Below, piece after piece: positions 1-5,641 of a stretch of 6,969 nt of DNA. Every line of letters starts with the position of its first letter. The stretch's first letter is position 1. Source of the stretch: an uncultured Chryseolinea sp. (GTDB lineage Bacteria > Bacteroidota > Bacteroidia > Cytophagales > Cyclobacteriaceae); NCBI GenBank assembly GCA_946478915.1, contig CAMLER010000267.1, positions 1-6,969 of the forward strand, given 5' to 3'. Both the position numbers and the translations under genes were made by a program. Under the pieces are notes generated by a model. The model saw only the letters and a program-made list of their open reading frames with translations. It had not been told where the DNA came from and did not search any database.

Positions 1-600
1 TAGGTAACGGAGTGGCTGGATAAAATCGAACCGGAGATGCGAATTATACGGTACATTTGCTATGACACCAGTGATGGTAAAATCATGTTCGTTGTTTTTG
101 CGAATTGTTTTTTCAAGCACATCTGTCGTACCAAAATATTTTATTGCCGTTTCCTCAGTGATGACGACACCTTCCGGGTTCAGAAGTGCTTTTGCCGGGT
201 CACCAAAAATAAACGGGAACGTGAACAACTTAAAGAAATTTGAATCAGCGTACAGAATTCCTTTTTCCTCAAATTTTACATCGCCCACCTGAATCAAATC
301 ACTATGAAATCCCGAAATCCGAACGACATCTTCCACTTCCGGGATTTCATTCTTTATAGCCTGAGCAAGGGGTGCGGAAGAAATTGCCCCATGGACCTTC
401 ATCTCGGGTAATGTTGAGGTCACCCGGTAAATCCGATCGTGATCCTTATGGAACCTGTCATAGCTAAGTTCATCACTAACCCACATCCCGATTAATGCAG
501 TGCAGCTAATGCCAAGTGCAAGTCCGAAAATGTTAATGAAAGAAAAACCTTTTTGGCGGAGAAGGTTTCGTACGGCGACTTTAATGTAGTTACGAATCAT
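1..600 (-). CDS. ABC transporter permease, FtsX/MacB family (N-terminal part, runs off left edge)
   Basis: This minus-strand frame is open from the ATG at 600 to the left edge, giving 200 residues with no stop. It begins MIRNYIKVAVRNLLRQKG, the usual opening of Bacteroidota MacB/FtsX-type permeases. One hydrophobic segment follows (about residues 19-42, ending in IGMWV) and then the start of the large periplasmic MacB core domain, with the family-typical runs SYDRFHKDHDRIYRV (46-60) and EGVVITEETAIKYFG (143-157). Full members have roughly 780-850 residues and a C-terminal FtsX domain with three more membrane segments, which lies outside the window. Such permeases sit in the inner membrane and work with an ATPase in lipoprotein handling, efflux or peptide export; the substrate cannot be read here. 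An in-frame stop at 661-663 with no ATG before 600 fixes the start. I see no clear ribosome-binding site. It is in tandem with the serine hydrolase gene but separated by 281 bases. Confidence 0.9.
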   Translation of the reverse strand, partial: MIRNYIKVAVRNLLRQKGFSFINIFGLALGISCTALIGMWVSDELSYDRFHKDHDRIYRVTSTLPEMKVHGAISSAPLAQAIKNEIPEVEDVVRISGFHSDLIQVGDVKFEEKGILYADSNFFKLFTFPFIFGDPAKALLNPEGVVITEETAIKYFGTTDVLEKTIRKNNEHDFTITGVIANVPYNSHLRFDFIQPLRYL

Positions 601-881
601 GCGACAGGTTGGTTTTTTTTGGTAAGACGCCCATGAACCGGTGAATGTTGCACAAGGAATTCAGGATACTTCTGCTTTCTTGGCTTCCAAAAAATGTCTG
701 ATAAGCTCGGGCTTTAATATTCACGAAAATAATGTTAATGCTTCAATACAAATGAATCCAGCCTTATGCGAATACAGTGCCACCCCAAAAAGGATGAGCC
801 AGTATCAACGCAATTAGCATCAAGTGTTCGCGCGCGTGCAAATGCCCGTCCGATTGCGCACAGTGATGAGGTTGTTTAGGT
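601..881. other. Intergenic region between serine hydrolase and permease genes
   Basis: This 281-base gap lies between two minus-strand genes. On the minus strand it should hold the 3' end of the hydrolase message and the promoter of the permease, but I find no convincing -33/-7 pair. The part at about 827-865 can fold imperfectly on the GTGC/GCAC arms around 836-862, but no T-run follows on the minus strand, so I do not call it a terminator. A 19-codon open stretch on the minus strand ends in a stop at 661-663. It has no ATG and resembles no family I recognise. Nothing else is seen. Confidence 0.5.
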
Positions 882-2543
882 CTATTTGATTTTCAAGGCT
901 TCAGTGATTTTCTCACCCTGATGAATCATTAACTTCTGAACCTTGCCCGTGTTGTCTCGATGGAATTCAAGTCCGATCGGCATTGTTTTTAAGTAAAATT
1001 TTGTCTCTGACTCGCCGAACAATTCCTGGTTAGGTTGACCGGGACCGCGCGCAAATAATTTTTTCCCTTCTTTTACTACCGTCAATATGAAAGACGGACC
1101 AACCTGGTAGTCCCCGGCATATTGTTCAAGTATCGTTTCCGCAATTTCGATTTCAGCCTTTTTCGGAAATGGCTTATCTGTTCTGTTCCAAACAATGCGC
1201 TTATCAAAACGTGCCACAGCAATAGCAGAATATGATTTACCATCGCTCGACTTTTTAAAATCCATAGTAGAAAAAGAGTCGTCGTAAAAATATCTCCCCT
1301 TTTCGTAAGGCCTCAGTTGTTTACTACTTCCATCTGGAAACTCCACAAACATTTTTTCTGAATCAAAATATACATTCATCATATTACCCTCGTCATTCTC
1401 ATATACACCCACGACAGCCTCGGCCGATGATTTATCAAATGCGATCTCCTTGTATTCATAAGGTTGTCCGATGGTTGCCGCCGCAAGCTTTGCCGAAACA
1501 AACTCTGGACTCTGGCCTGTTGAGTTCGAGAAAACTGCAACAAAAACATCTCGCGACGGTATGTATATCGAACTTGTTAAAAATCCGTCAATTCCCCCGC
1601 CATGCTCAATCGTCGGGTGGCCTTGAATATTTAGAAAGAACCATCCATAACCATAGTCTGTCTCATTTCCATTGTTCAACTTATGACGTTTAAAAGCCTT
1701 TTCAAGTGTGCTTTTTGAAACCATCTTGTATTCTAATAAAGCTCTGTTCCATTTATAAAGATCACCGACTGTCGAAACTATACCACCAGCTCCATGAGGG
1801 ATGGCCATACTAATAAAGCTTGCATTGACGGTTTGTTCACCTTGTTTTGCATAGCCGGAAGCGCGGTTTTTGATAATTTTTGCATCATCTCCGAGAAAAG
1901 AGCTTGTCATCCCACACGGCTTAAAAATATTTTCCTCGAGATACTGGGCATAACTCATCCCAGAAACCTTTTCAATAATATGCCCCAGTACAATATAACC
2001 GGAGTTTGAGTAACTCCATTTCGAGCCTGGCTCGAATTCCAGTGGCTCGTTTTTAAAAAAGTCAATGACCTCTGCCGTACTTAGGTCATTGCGCTTAATA
2101 TCTCCGAAATTTTTCATCCCGGTAACATTTACTATTCCCGAAGTGTGAGTTAGCAAATGTTCTATGGTTACTTTCTGTCCACTAGAGGGGTAGCCAGCTA
2201 CATGAGATGTTATCGGGTCTTGTAATCCGAGCTTGCCTTTTTCCATTAACTGCAATATGCTGATCGCCGTAAATTGTTTTGAAATTGAACCGATCCTGAA
2301 TACCATGTCAGTCTTCATTGGAACATTGAGTTCAATGTCGGCCATACCGAAGGCTTTGTGATAGATAATTTTTCCCTTTTCCGCAATGAGAGCTGCGCAG
2401 CCGGTTTCAGTTGGTTTGAATTGTTCAGAAAGGATCTTGTCAAATTGAGCCACCCGTGATGAAGCTGGTGGCAGTTGGGCCGTTACTGAGTAAGTCAGGA
2501 GCCAAAAGCACTGACAGAGGATTATCTGTAAACTTCTTTTCAT
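882..2543 (-). CDS. Exported SxxK serine hydrolase, class C beta-lactamase / PBP4*-like
   Basis: This 553-residue protein is predicted to be periplasmic or outer-membrane facing. It has a signal peptide (residues 1-23, cleavage after TAQ) and no lipobox. The catalytic domain (about 30-360) has the three motifs of the beta-lactamase class C / D-alanyl-D-alanine carboxypeptidase family: SISK with nucleophile Ser86 and Lys89, YSN at 178-180, and HGG at 314-316. Two beta-rich segments follow (about 370-450 and 465-553), resembling the DUF3471-type domains often appended to these hydrolases in Bacteroidota. Family members act on peptides, D-amino-acid peptides, esters or beta-lactams, so the substrate is unknown and resistance should not be assumed. 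I use the ATG at 2541-2543: the frame extends to a TTG at 2562-2564, but that would place seven polar residues ahead of the signal peptide. It is transcribed away from mtnA and shows no functional link to it. Confidence 0.9.
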   Translation of the reverse strand: MKRSLQIILCQCFWLLTYSVTAQLPPASSRVAQFDKILSEQFKPTETGCAALIAEKGKIIYHKAFGMADIELNVPMKTDMVFRIGSISKQFTAISILQLMEKGKLGLQDPITSHVAGYPSSGQKVTIEHLLTHTSGIVNVTGMKNFGDIKRNDLSTAEVIDFFKNEPLEFEPGSKWSYSNSGYIVLGHIIEKVSGMSYAQYLEENIFKPCGMTSSFLGDDAKIIKNRASGYAKQGEQTVNASFISMAIPHGAGGIVSTVGDLYKWNRALLEYKMVSKSTLEKAFKRHKLNNGNETDYGYGWFFLNIQGHPTIEHGGGIDGFLTSSIYIPSRDVFVAVFSNSTGQSPEFVSAKLAAATIGQPYEYKEIAFDKSSAEAVVGVYENDEGNMMNVYFDSEKMFVEFPDGSSKQLRPYEKGRYFYDDSFSTMDFKKSSDGKSYSAIAVARFDKRIVWNRTDKPFPKKAEIEIAETILEQYAGDYQVGPSFILTVVKEGKKLFARGPGQPNQELFGESETKFYLKTMPIGLEFHRDNTGKVQKLMIHQGEKITEALKIK

Positions 2544-2774
2544 TGTATTGAATTTTAATGACAACCTAGTATTATAGATAGAGAGTATCTGGCTTTTCTG
2601 GTAGACCTACAACATTTCGCGGGATACAACCAATTTAAACAATGCTTTCACCAATGTAACCCATCCCTCACGCTTCAAGTCAAGGGCGCGGCATAACATT
2701 CTGGAAGAAGATAAAAAATATCTTTCAGCAAGAGCCAAACTATATATCCTTAATTTCACACATCTACATATATA
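2544..2774. promoter_or_regulatory. Divergent intergenic region between serine hydrolase gene and mtnA
   Basis: This 231-base region separates two divergent genes and must contain promoters for both. On the minus strand a TATAAT hexamer (2571-2576) lies 27 bases before the hydrolase ATG, but no matching -35 or -33 element is seen at the right distance. On the plus strand TATCTTTC (2719-2726) is close to the Bacteroidota -7 pattern TAnnTTTG, but a TTG about 20 bases upstream is missing. The bases just before mtnA are AT-rich with no Shine-Dalgarno match, which is normal for the phylum. No strong palindrome, riboswitch or repeat is seen. Confidence 0.4.
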
Positions 2775-3887
2775 ATGAGAGTAAAGGGAAAGGACTACCG
2801 CACCATCTGGCTAAACTATAAAAATGACGAGGTAATAACCATTATAGATCAACGTCATTTGCCGCATCGATTTGTTTTGGAAGATATCCACTCAGTTGAT
2901 GAGATGGTTCAAGCCATTAGGGATATGCACGTGCGTGGTGCCGGCCTGATTGGCGCCGCAGCTGGCTATGGAATGTACCTTGCTGCCATGGAAGCCAGTC
3001 GGAAGAATAATTTCGATGAGTTGATGATCGCTGCATCGGCGCTTAAAGCAACCCGACCCACGGCCGTCAATCTTGAATGGGCGGTGAACCGACAGCTAAA
3101 AGCTATTGAAACGGGGAAAACAGTTATTGAAAAAATCAGAATCGCACGGCAGGTAGCCACGCTTATTGCTGATGAAGATTCCGAATATTGCAGGAAGATC
3201 GGGCTCCATGGTGTAGAGATCATTGAGCAGATCAGCAAAGTAAAAAAAGGAGGAGTTGTAAATATTCTAACGCACTGCAACGCCGGCTGGCTTGCCTTTG
3301 TTGATTACGGTTCGGCTACTGCTCCAATTTACGAGGCTTTCAAAAGGGGAATTGACTTGCATGTGTGGGTGGATGAAACACGTCCCCGCAATCAGGGTGC
3401 AAGCCTGACTGCCTGGGAACTTGTTAATCAGGGCATCCCTCATACCATTATTGTGGATAATGCCGGTGGACATTTAATGCAGCACGGACTTGTTGATATG
3501 GTAATCACCGGTGCAGATAGAGTAACCGTTGCAGGCGATGCTGCTAATAAAATTGGGACTTATCTAAAGGCACTGGCAGCGAAAGACAACGGAATCCCCT
3601 TTTACGTAGCGCTACCATCTTCCACTTTTGACTGGGATATTCACGATGGCGTGAAAGAGATTAATATTGAAGAAAGAAACGCTGATGAGGTAAAACACAT
3701 TTCGGGTCTATGTGATGGTGAAATTAAGAAGGTTCTGATAGCGCCAGAAGACAGCCCTGCCAGCAATTATGCCTTTGATGTGACACCCGCAAGGCTGATC
3801 ACCGGCCTGATCACGGAACGTGGTGTTTGTCCGGCCAATGAAAAAGAAATCACTAAGATGTTTGCTGAAAAGGTACCGCAGTTATGA
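2775..3887 (+). CDS. mtnA: S-methyl-5-thioribose-1-phosphate isomerase (MtnA family, aldose-ketose isomerase)
   Basis: This 370-residue cytosolic enzyme converts methylthioribose-1-phosphate to methylthioribulose-1-phosphate in salvage of 5'-methylthioadenosine; some relatives also act on 5-deoxyribose-1-phosphate. The length and motif order fit MtnA: YRTIWLNY (8-15), RGAGLIGAAAGYG (54-66), TRPTAVNLEWA (93-103), THCNAGWLA (166-174) with the catalytic Cys168, DETRPRNQGASLTAWEL (200-216), GADR (246-249) with the catalytic Asp248, NKIGTY (258-263), and a late IEERNADEV (298-306). These motifs separate it from the related eIF2B subunits and ribose-1,5-bisphosphate isomerases. Several positions differ from the textbook form: RGAGLIG where RGAPAIG is usual, and NAGGHLMQ (229-236) in the segment before GADR. 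This suggests a divergent MtnA branch. Its TGA overlaps the start of the aldolase gene (ATGA at 3884-3887), so the two are probably translationally coupled. No kinase or nucleosidase gene adjoins it. Confidence 0.93.
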   Translation: MRVKGKDYRTIWLNYKNDEVITIIDQRHLPHRFVLEDIHSVDEMVQAIRDMHVRGAGLIGAAAGYGMYLAAMEASRKNNFDELMIAASALKATRPTAVNLEWAVNRQLKAIETGKTVIEKIRIARQVATLIADEDSEYCRKIGLHGVEIIEQISKVKKGGVVNILTHCNAGWLAFVDYGSATAPIYEAFKRGIDLHVWVDETRPRNQGASLTAWELVNQGIPHTIIVDNAGGHLMQHGLVDMVITGADRVTVAGDAANKIGTYLKALAAKDNGIPFYVALPSSTFDWDIHDGVKEINIEERNADEVKHISGLCDGEIKKVLIAPEDSPASNYAFDVTPARLITGLITERGVCPANEKEITKMFAEKVPQL

Positions 3888-4486
3888 GCGAAGAAGGTGT
3901 CATCAAGTTTAACTGTCAATGGACACGATCTGCTCCGCTAGACGAGTCCTTAATTATAGAGCTTAATGCATTCCGGGACAAATTGTACACGCTTGGGCTG
4001 CTCGGAGTTAAGGATGGGATTGGTTATGGTAATATCAGCGTTCGATCTCTGGGAACCGAATTTATTATCACAGGATCCGGAACGGGCACGTTAAACACAC
4101 TTACATCGGAACACTATGCGATGGTCACTGATTACAACATAAACAAAAATACGGTTTGCTCGACCGGCTCGATCGTGGCTTCATCCGAGTCTCTGACGCA
4201 CGCTATGGTTTATGAAAAAGCTGTTGATGCAAACGCTGTCATACATGCCCATCATTTCAATATCTGGAAAAATCTTTTAGCTAATTTCCCGTCGACAGCC
4301 AGTGACATTCAATACGGCACGCCCGAAATGGCCAATGAAATAGCTCGGCTGTTTGATCGGCACAATCTTTCTCACCATAAAAAATTCGCCATGGCCGGCC
4401 ACCATGAAGGTGTGGTGTGTTTTGGTAATAGCCTTGAAGAAGCCGCCGAAATATTGTTGCAGGAACTTGCTAAAGTCAAGAGCTGA
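3884..4486 (+). CDS. Zinc-dependent class II aldolase/adducin family protein, probably acting on the MtnA product
   Basis: This 200-residue protein has the class II aldolase (AraD/FucA) fold signature over nearly its whole length. Read against fuculose-1-phosphate aldolase, the phosphate-binding positions are present: GNIS (49-52), TGSG (63-66) and SSE (100-102). Glu102 matches the catalytic Glu73, and His121 and His123 in HAHH match metal ligands His92 and His94, with the same 19-residue spacing. The third ligand lies in GHHEG (172-176). The start codon overlaps the mtnA stop, so it likely uses the MtnA product. Two activities are plausible: cleavage of methylthioribulose-1-phosphate or 5-deoxyribulose-1-phosphate to dihydroxyacetone phosphate plus an aldehyde (Ald2/DrdA type), or dehydration as in MtnB. 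I favour the aldolase because the FucA pattern is complete and no later methionine-salvage gene follows, but MtnB shares the fold, so I give no symbol. The gene ends 4 bases before the convergent ChaN-family gene. Confidence 0.85.
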   Translation: MSEEGVIKFNCQWTRSAPLDESLIIELNAFRDKLYTLGLLGVKDGIGYGNISVRSLGTEFIITGSGTGTLNTLTSEHYAMVTDYNINKNTVCSTGSIVASSESLTHAMVYEKAVDANAVIHAHHFNIWKNLLANFPSTASDIQYGTPEMANEIARLFDRHNLSHHKKFAMAGHHEGVVCFGNSLEEAAEILLQELAKVKS

Positions 4487-4490
4487 AGCA

Positions 4491-5396
4491 TCAGAAAGTC
4501 TTGGTCATACTCTCCGGAACGCAAATGATGTAGTCAGCCTTTCCTATATTTTGGGTATCAAGCTTATCAATTTCGCTTTGTTCAACGACATGGATAGTGG
4601 CCGTCCGCGTCTCCGGTCTCGAGCGCTTGATATACCATAATATTCCTTCACCATCCTGGGAATGGTATGCACCATTGACATGAAATATGATGTTGTTACT
4701 CGTTTTGTTCTTCAAAATAAAGTGAGCCATTGTGGCATCCTTTATTGCCTGCGACATCGCCAGTTTCTTACCATTGCCAACTCCGTGACCTTCCATTTGA
4801 TCGATCATATTTTTGTATCCGCTAAGTTCAAGATCAATTTGTATCGGCAACGGCGATATCCATGCCTGCGCTTCATGCGATAAAGAATCAAGCGAACTTA
4901 GCCCCTTTCTGTAAACCAGATTTGCATAACGTCTGGGTATATTGGTTGCGATCAGTTTCAAACCATTCCTTTTTGCAAAATCCATTAATGGCTTATAATC
5001 GGTCTGATAATTATCCCAGACCTTTGCTTCACTCAGCAAATGTTTTTCCTCAATCGTCCCTTTCAGATATTCGTCAATAACAATTTGGTCGTCCGTTTCA
5101 AACATCTCCATTGCAAGCACAAGATTAGCGTTATTTTCATAAAGGCTTTTCGCTAGCTCCAATTCAAGCCAGTGGGCGATGGGATTATTATGCAATTCAC
5201 CAAAAAATACGACGTCTGCCCGCGTCAAATCCTTCACCATTTTCGCATAAGTTGCTTCCTTTCCATTTGACAAAAACATGGTGTATGCCGGCTTGTCCTG
5301 CGCTGAAACATCAATATGAAATAGGATCATCGACGCGATGAAGATGAACGTTATATAAGGCTTCAGGCGCGATTCAGTTATATCATCAATTTTCAT
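4491..5396 (-). CDS. Exported ChaN family protein (haem-binding / iron-regulated type)
   Basis: This 301-residue protein matches the ChaN family (DUF399, cofactor/haem-binding domain). Visible hallmarks are FFGELHNNPIAHWLELEL (64-81), LAMEMFETDDQ (94-104), NIPRRYAN (152-159), SQAIKDATMA (215-224) and HVNGAYHSQDGEG (239-251). Campylobacter ChaN is an iron-regulated outer-membrane lipoprotein that binds haem. Here a 14-residue N-terminal stretch precedes a hydrophobic segment (about 15-31) ending SAQ, which suggests an ordinary secretion signal. There is no cysteine in a lipobox, so it may be periplasmic rather than lipid-anchored. The start is the ATG at 5394-5396; the frame reaches upstream to a TTG at 5427-5429, which would lengthen an already long n-region and run through a small hairpin. 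It is divergent from a siderophore-type TonB receptor and has a Fur-box-like repeat upstream, both fitting a role in iron or haem uptake. The actual ligand is inferred. Confidence 0.87.
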   Translation of the reverse strand: MKIDDITESRLKPYITFIFIASMILFHIDVSAQDKPAYTMFLSNGKEATYAKMVKDLTRADVVFFGELHNNPIAHWLELELAKSLYENNANLVLAMEMFETDDQIVIDEYLKGTIEEKHLLSEAKVWDNYQTDYKPLMDFAKRNGLKLIATNIPRRYANLVYRKGLSSLDSLSHEAQAWISPLPIQIDLELSGYKNMIDQMEGHGVGNGKKLAMSQAIKDATMAHFILKNKTSNNIIFHVNGAYHSQDGEGILWYIKRSRPETRTATIHVVEQSEIDKLDTQNIGKADYIICVPESMTKTF

Positions 5397-5419
5397 AGAA
5401 AGTAAAAGTGCTTTTATCC

Positions 5420-5434
5420 GGGTCGCCAAGACCC
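5420..5434 (-). other. Small hairpin in the presumed leader of the ChaN-family gene
   Basis: GGGTC and GACCC form a perfect 5-bp stem around a 5-base loop. It begins about 24 bases upstream of the ATG at 5396 and would lie in the leader of the ChaN-family message. It has no T-run after it on the minus strand, so it is not an intrinsic terminator. It may be chance. Confidence 0.3.
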
Positions 5435-5446
5435 ATTATCATTATC
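5435..5446 (-). promoter_or_regulatory. Possible Fur-box-like site upstream of the ChaN-family gene
   Basis: On the minus strand this reads GATAATGATAAT, a perfect direct repeat identical to the first two hexamers of the classical 19-bp Fur box (GATAATGATAATCATTATC). The third, inverted hexamer is absent; GGGTCT follows instead. It lies 39-50 bases upstream of the ChaN-family ATG, a suitable place for repression. ChaN genes are iron-regulated in other bacteria, which makes Fur control plausible, but Bacteroidota Fur sites are poorly known to me and AT-rich repeats of this size can arise by chance. Confidence 0.35.
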
Positions 5447-5561
5447 CTACAGTTGATGGACGCTCTTAGGAAAGCACCATATTTAAAAACCAAACAATAA
5501 ACTTCCTTCGCAGGTGCAATGATTCTTTCGGGATGTGTTTCCGTTTTTAAAGAAGAAAAAA

Positions 5562-5584
5562 TTATTTAGAAAACTTCTAAATAA
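5562..5584. promoter_or_regulatory. Palindromic operator, copy 1, abutting the -33 element of the receptor promoter
   Basis: This is a perfect inverted repeat with 10-bp arms around a 3-base centre (AAC). The core is TTTAGAA-N3-TTCTAAA at 5565-5581, extended on both sides by TTA/TAA. It ends one base before the TTG of the predicted promoter. The same 7-3-7 core recurs at 5624-5640, so it is very likely a binding site for a dimeric regulator. Read as a 15-mer with 7-1-7 symmetry it resembles Fur/PerR/Zur-family boxes; the TTTAG...CTAAA ends also recall DtxR-family sites. The regulator's identity is inferred. Confidence 0.75.
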
Positions 5585-5585
5585 G

Positions 5586-5616
5586 TTGCATTCCTCTCAT
5601 GAACGAGTTAAAATTG
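5586..5616 (+). promoter_or_regulatory. Predicted Bacteroidota-type promoter of the TonB-dependent receptor gene
   Basis: TTG at 5586-5588 and TAAAATTG at 5609-5616 are separated by 20 bases. This fits the Bacteroidota pattern TTG / 19-21 bases / TAnnTTTG with one mismatch in the -7 element. Transcription would start near 5620-5623, giving a leader of only about 20 bases. The promoter sits exactly between the two palindromes, which supports both calls. Confidence 0.6.
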
Positions 5617-5623
5617 CGCACTA

Positions 5624-5640
5624 TTTAGAACAATTCTAAA
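5624..5640. promoter_or_regulatory. Palindromic operator, copy 2, between promoter and receptor start codon
   Basis: This is the second perfect TTTAGAA-N3-TTCTAAA palindrome (centre CAA). Its centre is 59 bases from that of copy 1, and it ends one base before the ATG at 5642. It covers the predicted start of transcription and the place where a ribosome-binding site would lie. A bound regulator here would block initiation. The transcribed RNA could also fold as a 7-bp hairpin next to the AUG. Confidence 0.75.
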
Positions 5641-5641
5641 C

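Noticed and set aside
37..292. Plus-strand open frames of 68 and 76 codons
   Set aside because: They lie antisense to the ABC permease, whose frame is fully open and carries clear family motifs; they have no recognisable protein features.
661..720. 19-codon minus-strand stretch ending in KKAEVS, possibly the tail of a lost regulator gene
   Set aside because: The stretch is too short, has an in-frame stop just upstream and no recognisable homology; chance is sufficient.
827..865. GC-rich inverted arms as a terminator for the serine hydrolase gene
   Set aside because: The stem needs a bulge and no T-run follows on the minus strand.
1427..2009. Plus-strand open frames inside the serine hydrolase gene
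   Set aside because: They are antisense shadows of a gene with all three catalytic motifs; no domain or signal is seen in their translations.
2544..2564. Upstream TTG start for the serine hydrolase (560 residues)
   Set aside because: The ATG seven codons downstream begins a standard signal peptide (MKRSLQ), so the TTG extension is not needed.
2601..2610. GTAG-AC-CTAC short palindrome upstream of the serine hydrolase
   Set aside because: The arms are only 4 bp, there is a single copy and no repeat elsewhere in the window.
2966..3473. Minus-strand open frames of 104 and 68 codons inside mtnA
   Set aside because: They are antisense to strongly conserved MtnA motifs and their translations show no family pattern.
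4353..4640. 95-codon plus-strand frame spanning the aldolase end and the ChaN-family gene
   Set aside because: It overlaps the aldolase in another frame and then runs antisense to the ChaN-family gene; no start signal or protein features support it.
5397..5429. Upstream TTG start for the ChaN-family gene (312 residues)
   Set aside because: It would lengthen the n-region of the signal sequence and run through a hairpin; the ATG at 5394-5396 is more plausible.
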